From positions 1 to 32,000 of the forward strand of contig VGDO01000051.1 in the NCBI GenBank assembly GCA_016869645.1: 32,000 nucleotides of DNA, given 5' to 3'. This DNA is from Alphaproteobacteria bacterium. Its GTDB lineage: Bacteria; Pseudomonadota; Alphaproteobacteria; SHVW01. The translations under genes were made by a program, and so were the position numbers. The notes below the pieces were generated by a model. The model had not been told where the DNA came from and did no database searches. It was given only the letters and a program-made list of their open reading frames with translations. Positions 15,661 to 22,598 of this stretch are shown here, one piece after another (the stretch's first letter is position 1; the number at the start of each line of letters is the position of its first letter).

Positions 15661-16115
15661 TTGAGCCTCGCCAACGGGCTGCCGTCGGCCTGGTCACGCG
15701 TCCGCTGAACGGTATCGTAAACGGCCAAACCTTCGCCGAAGCTGCCCTGACGCGCAACGGCGCCTCGGTCGGCGGACAAGGTGACCTTGCCGTCGGAATG
15801 CTGATCATTCGGCAGCTCGCAGACGTCACCGCGTCGTGGCGGCGCGCGATTCTTCTTGATGGCCTCGACGCCGGCGAGCACCTTGGGTAGCTCCTCCTGG
15901 GCTGTCGCAATGCTGACCCTCATATCGCGTACGGCCGACGTGCTCGCGTTGATCAGCCGCGCGAATTCATTCAGCCACACCTGCGCTTCGCCACGGGCAT
16001 CGCGCAGCTCTTTCAGCTTGCCGCTGACCCTGAGCAGATAGGCAAGCACGGCGACCAGTAGGACCGTGTGAGCGATCTGCCAGGCGATGACAATTTCCGA
16101 ACTGATCGTCATCAC
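15657..16115 (-). CDS. DUF6468-type membrane protein downstream of fliM
   Basis: This 152-residue protein has one membrane span near residues 8-30 (IVIAWQIAHTVLLVAVLAYL). A helical region with KLKELRDARGEAQVWLNEF and ISTAxQEEL-like heptads follows, and then a polar tail. The placement between fliM and motE, the size and the WLNEFARLINAS segment match the uncharacterised alphaproteobacterial family I know as DUF6468. Its function is not established; the context suggests a cytoplasmic-facing accessory of the switch or stator. It overlaps fliM and motE by four bases each. Confidence 0.65.
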   Translation of the reverse strand: MMTISSEIVIAWQIAHTVLLVAVLAYLLRVSGKLKELRDARGEAQVWLNEFARLINASTSAVRDMRVSIATAQEELPKVLAGVEAIKKNRAPPRRGDVCELPNDQHSDGKVTLSADRGAVARQGSFGEGLAVYDTVQRTRDQADGSPLARLK

Positions 16116-17119
16116 ACTAGCCTTACTGCCAGATTGCCGCCGCGACGCCCCAGCTCGGCGCGGCCAATCGAGATATTGTCGACCCGGACATCAACAGGCG
16201 CGTTGATCTTCGTCTTCAGATCGATCCGCTGCCCCGGCCGCCAATTCATGATATCTCCGAGCGTCGACCGCACGGTATCGAGAATGACTTCGACGCCGAC
16301 GTGCGTAACCAGCGTCTGCTGGTTGATCTGCGTGACCCACGACGAGTCGACCTCCGACGAATCGCCGAAAAACGGCTGGCTCAGGATGTCCCGCACCGGA
16401 TGGAACAGCGCCGACGGAAAGCAGAAGAAGATCTTTCCGCCGCGGTCCTCCATGTAGAAACGCAGGATCGCAACGATCGACAATGCATCTGGCCGGGTCA
16501 AGCGCGCGAAACGAGGATTGATCTCCAGGCGGTCGAAAGCGAAGCCTGCTTCGGCCACCGCCTGGAACGTCGCCTCGAGGTCGCCGATGACGGCCTTCAT
16601 CAGACGGGTCATCATTCTGCGTTCGATGGTCGTGAAGGTGCGCCCTTCCAGCGTACTCTTGTCGCCACCCCGGCGGCCGCCTAGAAGGACATCGACCACG
16701 GCGTAGATCAGCGGAGTTTCGAATACCATCAGCATGAAGCCTTGCCAGTTTGACGACCTGACAACGCCCAGCATCACTGGCGATGGCAGCTGGCTGAGAA
16801 ACTCGCCGTACCGCGTCGTGTACATGTTGTCGAGGGAGATATCGACGTTCTCCGACGTGAAATTCCTCATCGAGGTGTTCAGCGCGCGCACGAAGCGATC
16901 GAGAATGATGTCGAGAACGGGAAGCCGGTCCTCGTCCTTGGTCTCTTGACCGAGCTTGGTAATGTATGCTCGGAGTCCCTGCTCGGCCTGATTGATCTGA
17001 ACCTTGAGGATTTCGGCGATTTCCTTGCTCGACAACACGGACGTGCTGGCTGCCGCCTGGTCGGCGGCGGTGCCGGCGGGTGCCGGTGGCGGGCTATCCG
17101 CGCTAGAATCGGGCGGCAT
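16112..17119 (-). CDS. fliM: Flagellar motor switch protein FliM
   Basis: FliM forms the C-ring middle layer and binds phosphorylated CheY to reverse rotation. After a Pro/Ala-rich start the motif LSSKEIAEIL (residues 29-38) matches the CheY-binding LSQxEIDALL segment. The middle domain includes RNFTSENVDISLDNM and the GGRRGG turn, and the C-terminal SpoA-like domain includes VGVEVILDTVRSTLGDIMN and the closing strand GRRGGNLAVRLV. I chose the ATG at 17119 (335 residues), which overlaps fliQ by 17 bp; an ATG at 17182 would overlap it by 80 bp and adds non-conserved residues. No che genes are in the window, but the kept motif suggests CheY control. fliN is not next to it. Confidence 0.95.
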   Translation of the reverse strand: MPPDSSADSPPPAPAGTAADQAAASTSVLSSKEIAEILKVQINQAEQGLRAYITKLGQETKDEDRLPVLDIILDRFVRALNTSMRNFTSENVDISLDNMYTTRYGEFLSQLPSPVMLGVVRSSNWQGFMLMVFETPLIYAVVDVLLGGRRGGDKSTLEGRTFTTIERRMMTRLMKAVIGDLEATFQAVAEAGFAFDRLEINPRFARLTRPDALSIVAILRFYMEDRGGKIFFCFPSALFHPVRDILSQPFFGDSSEVDSSWVTQINQQTLVTHVGVEVILDTVRSTLGDIMNWRPGQRIDLKTKINAPVDVRVDNISIGRAELGRRGGNLAVRLV

Positions 17120-17393
17120 CGGCGATGTCCCGATACTCGGCCAGCATGGCGAAGGTACGGCGTCCGAAGTCGACCAGCTCACCGCCGACGAACGGACCGG
17201 TCAGCAACATGACAGCCAGCATGCCGAGCAACTTGGGCACGAACGTCAGCGTCATCTCGCTGATCTGCGTGATCGCCTGCAGCATCGAGAGGACCAGCCC
17301 GACGATCAGGGCAGCCGCCAGCGCAGGGGCCGAGATCTTGAGCGCCACAATCATGCTCTCGCGCGCCAGGGACAAGATGACGAGCTCATTCAT
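17103..17393 (-). CDS. fliQ: Flagellar export gate protein FliQ
   Basis: FliQ is a small two-span component of the export gate with FliP and FliR. The 96 residues show two hydrophobic hairpins (about 14-40 and 50-68) with the family motifs VGLVLSMLQAITQISEMTLTF and PKLLGMLAVML between them. The C-terminal tail is about seven residues longer than usual. It follows fliE by 15 bp and overlaps fliM. fliR, which normally comes next, is missing here; fliM stands in its place. Confidence 0.95.
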   Translation of the reverse strand: MNELVILSLARESMIVALKISAPALAAALIVGLVLSMLQAITQISEMTLTFVPKLLGMLAVMLLTGPFVGGELVDFGRRTFAMLAEYRDIADAARF

Positions 17394-17408
17394 CGGCGCT
17401 CACCGCCT

Positions 17409-17693
17409 CTAAAGCGGCGTTCTGACAAGATCGTTGTACACGCCGACGAGCTTGTCCCGGATGGTCACGAGCGTTTCCAGCATCAGCTCGGCGCGCGCCA
17501 CCGCCGTGGAGATCTGGGTGAGATCCGCGCCGCCGAGCGCCGCGGCACCCGACGCCGTCTGCGCCCCCATCGCCACGCCCTTGATGTCCTCAGCGAGCCG
17601 GCTGAGCAGGTTGGAGAAATCCCCCGCTTCGCCGCTCGGCGCCGCGGCGCCGGACCCACCGAGGTTCGTTCGATCAACTTGCATCAGCTTCAC
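17409..17693 (-). CDS. fliE: Flagellar hook-basal body protein FliE
   Basis: FliE joins the MS ring to the proximal rod. The 94-residue protein has the conserved C-terminal helix, ARAELMLETLVTIRDKLVGVY, followed by NDLVRTPL, that aligns with the family's 'vRnKlv-AYqei' ending. The start is either the GTG at 17693, with GGAGG five bases upstream, or the ATG at 17684, with GGTGA upstream; I prefer the GTG. It lies 20 bp after flgC and 15 bp before fliQ, the standard flgB-flgC-fliE-fliQ order. Confidence 0.93.
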   Translation of the reverse strand: MKLMQVDRTNLGGSGAAAPSGEAGDFSNLLSRLAEDIKGVAMGAQTASGAAALGGADLTQISTAVARAELMLETLVTIRDKLVGVYNDLVRTPL

Positions 17694-17713
17694 CGCGACC
17701 TCCGTCCTGCTTG

Positions 17714-18118
17714 TCAGCGCATGATGTCCAACGCCGATCGGAGAATGCGCTTTGCGCTCTCGATCACCTGGAGATTGGCCTTATAACTCTTCTCGGCTTC
17801 GCGCAGATCCACCATTTCGATCAGCGGCGAGACGTTGGGATACAGCACGTATCCCTGCGCATCGGCCTTGGGATGGGACGGCTCGTATTTTTTGATCGGA
17901 TCCGAATCGTCTTCGACGATATCGCTGACGCGAACGTAGGTTCCTCCCCCATGGCGCGCGACAACCGTTTCGAATATAGTCACCTTGCGGCGGTAGGGGT
18001 CCTCGCCGGCCGAGTTGACCGTTCCGGCGTTCGCCAGGTTTTCGGCGATCACGCGCATGCGGCGGCTCTCGGCCGACATGGCTGAGGAGGCTATTCCCAG
18101 GGTCTGGCCGAATTTCAT
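17714..18118 (-). CDS. flgC: Proximal rod protein FlgC
   Basis: FlgC is one of the proximal rod proteins of the basal body. The 134 residues have the N-terminal axial motif RVIAENLANAGTVNS, the middle FETVVARHGGGTYV region and SDPIKKYEPSHPKADAQGYV, and the C-terminal helix with EKSYKANLQVI. The ATG at 18118 has AGGAG nine bases upstream; that site includes the TAG stop of flgB, so the two are translationally coupled. Confidence 0.97.
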   Translation of the reverse strand: MKFGQTLGIASSAMSAESRRMRVIAENLANAGTVNSAGEDPYRRKVTIFETVVARHGGGTYVRVSDIVEDDSDPIKKYEPSHPKADAQGYVLYPNVSPLIEMVDLREAEKSYKANLQVIESAKRILRSALDIMR

Positions 18119-18129
18119 CCTGATCGCTC

Positions 18130-18519
18130 CTAAGCCCTCGGCCCGCGCACGACGAGCTTGAGGAACTGCATGTTTTTCTTGTACATGGTCGATACGATCT
18201 GCGAGTTGGCATTGACCTCGGCGAGCGCCGCCATCTCGCTTTCCAGGTCGACACGGTTGCCCGCAATCTTTTCTTCGGTGTCGATCTCCGCCACCTCGAC
18301 GGACCGCAGATTTCGGCCCATCAGGTGCCTTGCGTCGGTCGCCGCAACCGCGAGGGCTCCGGCCCTCGGCTGGCGTATGGCGTCAGCGAACGACCGCCTC
18401 ATGTCGACCGGACGATAGCCGGGCGTATCGATCTGGCTCACGTTCTGGCCGATGAGATGATGGCGCTGCCCCAGCCATCGGAGCGCCTTCTCGAGCAGTT
18501 CGTTGGTGCCGATCCTCAT
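18130..18519 (-). CDS. flgB: Proximal rod protein FlgB
   Basis: FlgB is a proximal rod subunit. The 129 residues have the rod signature LIGQNVSQIDTPGYRPVDM near residue 22 and the C-terminal NANSQIVSTMYKKNMQFLK typical of the family. The frame is open 32 codons further upstream, but the conserved start MRIGTNELLEKALRWL begins at the ATG at 18519. The ribosome-binding site is weak. It heads the minus-strand operon flgB-flgC-fliE-fliQ-fliM-DUF6468-motE-fliL-like and onward. Its promoter must lie in 18520-18723; I see no sigma-54 core there, so it is probably an earlier class. Confidence 0.94.
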   Translation of the reverse strand: MRIGTNELLEKALRWLGQRHHLIGQNVSQIDTPGYRPVDMRRSFADAIRQPRAGALAVAATDARHLMGRNLRSVEVAEIDTEEKIAGNRVDLESEMAALAEVNANSQIVSTMYKKNMQFLKLVVRGPRA

Positions 18520-18723
18520 ACCGCGTTCTCTGCCCACAACTCGTTCCACAAGTCTGCCGATGGTATGAAATGCTTGAACGCTCCGCATCTCGGAATGGGT
18601 CCAATTCGGACACATCGTACGAGATCGGCGGAATGCCGAACTCTATGATCCACGCACGCTTGGTCCGTCGCCGGACGGACTTGGTCGCGCCCATCGGCCC
18701 GTGCCGCACTGAGAACCTGATCG

Positions 18724-19314
18724 ATGACCGCGCGCTTCATCACCTGCCCGAGTTGCCGCCAGGAGGAGCCGCTCGGCGATCTCGAGGTGCCCGAGCGTGG
18801 CCGTCTCTATGCCTGCGGCACTTGCGACCATGTCTGGACCCTGCGGCGGGAGGCCATCGTTCAGGCCGCCGTGACGGAACAGGCCCCAGACGCCACGGCG
18901 GCGAATGTCGTGCTGCCGGCTGCGACGCGGCCCCGGCGCCGCTTCATCATCCTGCTCGCCGCGGCATCTGTGGCGGCCTGCTGCGTCGCCGGCGCCTGGC
19001 TTTACCTGCACGCAAGGGCGGCCGCCCCGGAGGTCTATCCAGAGCGCCCGCTGATGATCATCGATCCTACCATCGAAGCGAATGCGAGCGGCAATGCCGT
19101 AACGGTAGAGTTCCACGTCGAGAATCCGAACGCCCGGACCAAGACTTTCGAACAGGCGTGCGTAAGTCTGATCGACGAATCTGGACACTCCGCCTTCCGC
19201 TGGTGCTCCGACGGCACGCGCCGCGACCTGGGTGCGCATTCGCGCCTGTCGATATCGTTCGATGTCCTGAATCCGCCGGCGCGCGTGCGCAACCTCGAAA
19301 TCCAGGTCAGGTAG
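18724..19314 (+). CDS. Zinc-ribbon single-pass membrane protein
   Basis: The 196 residues begin with a zinc ribbon (Cys8, Cys11, Cys31, Cys34 in CPSC and CGTC). After an acidic/Ala-rich linker comes a strongly hydrophobic span (about 74-95) preceded by RPRRR, which puts the ribbon in the cytoplasm. The outer domain, with NAVTVEFHVENPNARTKTF and LSISFDVLNPPARVRNLEI, looks beta-sandwich-like. This is the layout of the 'zinc-ribbon plus DUF3426-like' membrane proteins, whose function is unknown. It is divergent from flgB and is followed after three bases by the methyltransferase gene, so the two are probably expressed together. Confidence 0.7.
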   Translation: MTARFITCPSCRQEEPLGDLEVPERGRLYACGTCDHVWTLRREAIVQAAVTEQAPDATAANVVLPAATRPRRRFIILLAAASVAACCVAGAWLYLHARAAAPEVYPERPLMIIDPTIEANASGNAVTVEFHVENPNARTKTFEQACVSLIDESGHSAFRWCSDGTRRDLGAHSRLSISFDVLNPPARVRNLEIQVR

Positions 19315-19317
19315 GGC

Positions 19318-20157
19318 GTGCGGCCGGGTCAGACACAGCCCGAGCCAGTGTCTGCACCTGGCGGCAACCTGGTGCGCCCGCTCGCGGCGACCGCAGCCAT
19401 CCAGGCTGCGGCATTTGCTATCCTGTATGCCCTGCCGCCCGGCTTGGCATCCGTTGGCGCCGCCACTTTGCCCGCCGCGGCGCTGGCTGTCAGCGCCCTC
19501 GCCATGGTCGCCGCTTCGAGGATCGGCGCGGGGTCGTGGGTCTGGACAGCCGTCAACGCGGCCATGCCGCTTTGCGGCCTGACCGTGGTCGCGTTCAAAG
19601 TGCCGGCGACCCCGTTTCTGGTCGCGGCCTTGTTCGCTCTGGCCATATTTGGCCCCGCCGCTGCTTACCGCGTGCCTCTATACCTCAGCGGCCGCTGCGC
19701 AGCCCGAGCGCTGCGCCTGCTCATGGCGGCTCGCAAGGCGCCGCTGGTGGCCGATCTTGGCTGCGGTGTCGGCACGATCCTCGTGGAAGCCAGCCGCCTC
19801 AAATCGTCGCGGGTCATCGGCGCAGAGGCCGCCTTGGTACCGTACCTGATCTGCCGCGCGCGCCTCTGGCTGGCCGGTGCCACGAACTGCGAAATCCGGT
19901 TCGGCGACCTCTTTGCCATGGACCTGCGCGGGGTCGATATCGCCTACGCCTTCTTGTCGCCGGCCCCAATGCCACGACTGATCGCCAAGGCCCGGCGCGA
20001 GATGCCCCGGGGCTCCCTGCTGGTCAGCAACACCTTCGGTTCAAGTGCCGACCCGCCCGATCGAATGATTCGACTGCCAGATGCCAAGCGTTCCTATCTT
20101 CTGGTCTGGATCATGCCGGGCGGCAGCTTGGTCAGGGCACCCGATCGATCGACATGA
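19318..20157 (+). CDS. Membrane-associated class I SAM-dependent methyltransferase
   Basis: The protein has 279 residues from a GTG start three bases after the previous stop. The first half is hydrophobic, with probable membrane spans near 20-42, 47-67 and 98-117. The second half is a Rossmann-type methyltransferase with motif I LVADLGCGVGTILVEASR (143-160), an acidic end of strand 2 at VIGAE (167-170) and a GD at 196-197. The substrate is unknown. The pairing with a zinc-ribbon membrane protein beside flgB could mean modification of a membrane-proximal flagellar or envelope protein, but nothing in the sequence proves it. Its last 26 bases overlap, tail to tail, the response-regulator gene on the other strand. 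Confidence 0.75.
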   Translation: MRPGQTQPEPVSAPGGNLVRPLAATAAIQAAAFAILYALPPGLASVGAATLPAAALAVSALAMVAASRIGAGSWVWTAVNAAMPLCGLTVVAFKVPATPFLVAALFALAIFGPAAAYRVPLYLSGRCAARALRLLMAARKAPLVADLGCGVGTILVEASRLKSSRVIGAEAALVPYLICRARLWLAGATNCEIRFGDLFAMDLRGVDIAYAFLSPAPMPRLIAKARREMPRGSLLVSNTFGSSADPPDRMIRLPDAKRSYLLVWIMPGGSLVRAPDRST

Positions 20158-21178
20158 TGTAGTTCTCGAGCTTGCCCAACGCGTGGTCGGTCAACCTGAC
20201 GAAGACTCGACGCCGGTCGAACTGGTCAGGAAATTTTTCAACCAAGCCGCTCTTCTCCAGATCGTCGATCCGGCGCAGCGCAGTCGTCTGCGGGACGCCG
20301 GATGCGATGCAAAGGCTCGAGACGGATACGGTCTTGTCCGCGAGGCGGTGCGCCAGCAGGTCCAGCAACATGTCCCAGCAAGGATCGCTGAACAGCGCCT
20401 GGTCAAGGAACAGGGACCGTGCGTTGCGCGCCCGGATGATCTCCTTGATCCGCGCCTGCAGATCCTTTTCGCCCCCCGCCGGCGCGGCTGTACTTGCGCG
20501 GGGCGCAACCTTCGCCGGGACCTCGGGCGTCTTGCCGGCGCGGCCGTAATCCAGCCCATTGAGGGCCTCCAGCACGCGGTGCAACGCGCTCTCGCGCTGT
20601 TCATTGACCTTAATCTCCGCCATTTGCTCTGCATACCGCGTTACGGCTCGCCGAACCGCGTCGCGCAGCGCCGTCAACTCCAACGGCTTCAACAAGAAAG
20701 CGGTCGCCTGTCGGTCGATCGCCGTGACTGCGTATTCGAGCCTGCGATCACCCGTCACGAATACGACCTTGATGGCTGGCCGAGCCGACGACTGCAGACG
20801 CAAATTCTTGATAAACGTCAATCCGTCCATGCCGGGCATGACGATGTCGGTCACGATCACCGCCACGGAGCCGTGCTGTCTGACGAAGCGGAAGGCTTCG
20901 CTCGCGTTCGACACTCGGCTGCACGGGAACCCGGCCGCGCTCAGGCACTGGCTCATTTCGTCGGACGCGCATTCGTCGTCATCGACTATCAGGATCTCGT
21001 GTTTCGGCCAGTCCGGCACCCCGGTCGGCGTCGGCGCCGTTGCGGGGACGTGCCCGAGGTTTCCACCCGAATCCGACGCGTAGACTGAGTTTCCCATTGC
21101 TCCGGTTCCGCGCAGATCTGTCTGAACTGGATTAATGCTAGGCTGATTACCCCCGTATTGCGTTTTTATTTGCGCCAT
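20132..21178 (-). CDS. Response regulator with MarR-type winged-helix output domain
   Basis: After a polar N-terminal arm of about 58 residues comes a complete receiver domain: ILIVDDDEC (62-70) with acidic Asp66-Asp67, phospho-acceptor Asp111 in VTDIVMPGMDG, Thr142 in FVTGD and Lys164 in LLKPL. A helical linker (170-210) and a low-complexity stretch follow. The C-terminal domain (about 258-345) is a MarR-like winged helix: SVSSLCIASGVPQTTALRRI, then DDLEKSGLVEKF, then a DRRRVFVRLT wing. REC domains usually carry OmpR, NarL or NtrC-type outputs, so a MarR output is uncommon. The cognate kinase is not in the window. The start is uncertain, ATG at 21178 or at 21097. It may control flagellar genes, but no target site is proved. 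Confidence 0.85.
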   Translation of the reverse strand: MAQIKTQYGGNQPSINPVQTDLRGTGAMGNSVYASDSGGNLGHVPATAPTPTGVPDWPKHEILIVDDDECASDEMSQCLSAAGFPCSRVSNASEAFRFVRQHGSVAVIVTDIVMPGMDGLTFIKNLRLQSSARPAIKVVFVTGDRRLEYAVTAIDRQATAFLLKPLELTALRDAVRRAVTRYAEQMAEIKVNEQRESALHRVLEALNGLDYGRAGKTPEVPAKVAPRASTAAPAGGEKDLQARIKEIIRARNARSLFLDQALFSDPCWDMLLDLLAHRLADKTVSVSSLCIASGVPQTTALRRIDDLEKSGLVEKFPDQFDRRRVFVRLTDHALGKLENYIMSIDRVP

Positions 21179-21381
21179 TTCGGACTGTCATCCCGCATCG
21201 TTATGTCGGAACGGACTGTTCGCATCCGAGCGGTCCGATCCAACCGGTATCTGGTCAAACTTGCCAGCATGGCGAAACTCTCTTGCCGCCTTGTTAAATG
21301 CCTTCGAATTGGTTTCGGTTAACCCAGCGAAATCGGACCAGGAGAGGCAGATTAGGATAGAAAACCTAAGAAGGTGTTAAG
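21179..21381. other. Upstream region of the response-regulator gene, no gene seen
   Basis: About 200 bp between the response-regulator start and repeat copy B. It is less GC-rich than the coding DNA and includes AT-rich patches such as TTGTTAAATG and GAAAACCTAAGAAGG, which fits a promoter region. I could not identify a specific promoter, operator or small gene. Confidence 0.35.
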
Positions 21382-21714
21382 GGCTCCTCGACGTCGGAGT
21401 GGAATTGGGGTGCAACGGAAGTGTGGAGCGGACGCGGCTCAGTGGTCCTGCCGCCATGGTAGGAAAGGCGTGCGGCATTGCTCAGCACCTTGGAAAGCAA
21501 CACTTTTCAGGCATCCATGACGATGGTCGGGTCGTTTGTGCACAGTGCACAGAAGGCTTCCGGCATTGAGTTCGCGGGGCGCGAAGAATACTTGGGCAGC
21601 GCGGTTTTGGACAAGCCGCGTGGGTGTGAGGTCTAGGCTTTTCACGCATCTTGGCCGCATGGTCAGTTCGCAGAGGGCATGTCTCCCCATTTCCACTTGG
21701 AACGTCGAGGAATC
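21382..21714. repeat. Non-coding repeat with terminal inverted repeats, copy B
   Basis: This 333-bp stretch is the same-orientation partner of 10761-11097. Its left end starts GGCTCCTCGACGTCGGAGTG followed by GAATTGGGG. Its right end, read in reverse complement, starts GATTCCTCGACGTTCCAAGT followed by GGAAATGGGG. The two ends are therefore imperfect inverted repeats of about 28 bp. Shared internal blocks include CTGCCGCCATGG and GGCCGCATGGTCAGTTCG. It lies in the other large gap between divergent flagellar units, the response regulator on the left and the FlgN-like/fliP unit on the right. I see no transposase. No target duplication is obvious. Confidence 0.75.
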
Positions 21715-21852
21715 TTGAAAAATTTGCCCTCGCCTCCCCTGTCGCTTGGCGACCGGCTGAAAAAGCGGTGCTTCGAAGTGACGCCTCTGCTGCCTTTCAG
21801 GATGACTCCGTCAGCGTCGATCTAGACGGTCGTGGAACTCATTGACATCAAC

Positions 21853-21987
21853 ATGAATGTGCACGCCCGTCTGCGTAGCGACCAAGGGGAACCGTCGCGC
21901 CTGCTGGCCCTGGAAGCCGTCGCCCGACATTACGAACCGGCGACGAAACAGCTTGAGGCGATTTCGACAGAAATCACACGCTGGTAA
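21853..21987 (+). CDS. Possible small ORF or gene remnant
   Basis: A 44-residue frame from the ATG at 21853 (51 residues from a GTG at 21832) reads as a plausible amphipathic helical protein, with SRLLALEAVARHYEPATKQ and a final EITRW, and has balanced charged residues unlike most chance frames here. No ribosome-binding site is convincing and no family is recognised. It may be the tail of a decayed gene, since the surrounding kilobase carries no intact gene. A competing minus-strand frame over the same bases looks less protein-like. Confidence 0.25.
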   Translation: MNVHARLRSDQGEPSRLLALEAVARHYEPATKQLEAISTEITRW

Positions 21988-22103
21988 CGCGGCCGAAGCC
22001 GCCGCAACTGGCCGAAACGTAGTGGCGCGGGGGTGGGGACGCCGCGGCAAGGTCCGGAGCGATTCGTCCGTATTGGTGCATTCGGCGATTCCGCGCGGAC
22101 GCC

Positions 22104-22132
22104 TGACGACATATTGGTGTCGTCATACCAAT
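22104..22132. promoter_or_regulatory. Overlapping inverted repeats upstream of the FlgN-like/fliP unit
   Basis: TGACGACA (22104-22111) and TGTCGTCA (22118-22125) form a perfect 8-bp inverted repeat around TATTGG. Overlapping it, ATTGGT (22113-22118) and ACCAAT (22127-22132) form a second, mutually exclusive 6-bp inverted repeat. The pair lies 66-87 bp upstream of the TTG at 22191. It could be a binding site for a dimeric regulator or, as RNA, two alternative hairpins. No T-run follows. Confidence 0.4.
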
Positions 22133-22190
22133 CGGTCGAATTGGCGGTCCACGCGCTTGAGCCGGTCGCCCAGACAGCGAGGATTGATAT

Positions 22191-22547
22191 TTGGACAAAT
22201 CATCTGGTCAATCCGTCGCTGGAGCCGTTAGCGACGCCGCCATGTTCTCCCGGGCTGCGGACACCGTCGAAACTCTGCTGGCGCGGATCGAGGCCAATGT
22301 TCTGGTCGGCGAAAAGCTGGAATTGGACGCCGCGCAGGGTGCCCTTGCCGACCTCGCCGGTTCAGTTCGACGCTTGGCTCCCGAGGATCAGGTCGCGTCG
22401 GTCGATCGTCTGTTGAATCTTGTCTCTGATTGCGACCGCCTGATCGCCAAGCTCAATCGCGATCTCGATTTGCTGCGAGGCGCCTCGGAAGCCGTGAACC
22501 GGCGCGCGGTCGGCGTCATCGCCTACGCCAAGGGTACGCATCGTTGA
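22191..22547 (+). CDS. FlgN-like helical flagellar protein
   Basis: This 118-residue all-helical protein has no Cys, signal peptide or membrane span. LLARIEANVLVGEKLELDAA and the final helix LNRDLDLLRGASEAVNRR, followed by AVGVIAYAKG, recall the FlgN chaperones of FlgK and FlgL, whose last helix has a similar 'lN-dLL' pattern and a Tyr near the end. Identity is not strong enough to be certain. The TTG at 22191 has AGGA seven bases upstream and is preferred to the ATG at 22242, which has no ribosome-binding site. It precedes fliP by 51 bp and is likely co-transcribed with it. Confidence 0.55.
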   Translation: MDKSSGQSVAGAVSDAAMFSRAADTVETLLARIEANVLVGEKLELDAAQGALADLAGSVRRLAPEDQVASVDRLLNLVSDCDRLIAKLNRDLDLLRGASEAVNRRAVGVIAYAKGTHR

Positions 22548-22598
22548 GCCGTCGGTCGTTGCCGTGACGACCCCATTCGAGCCCGTCCCCGACCACCC

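Noticed and set aside
21811..22050. Minus-strand 79-residue frame
   Set aside because: No ribosome-binding site or recognisable family, and the opposite strand gives a more protein-like frame over the same bases.
22142..22156. Sigma-54-like site before the FlgN-like gene
   Set aside because: GG-N10-GC is present but the -12 element is CGCGC and the -24 is TTGGCGG; not distinguishable from chance.
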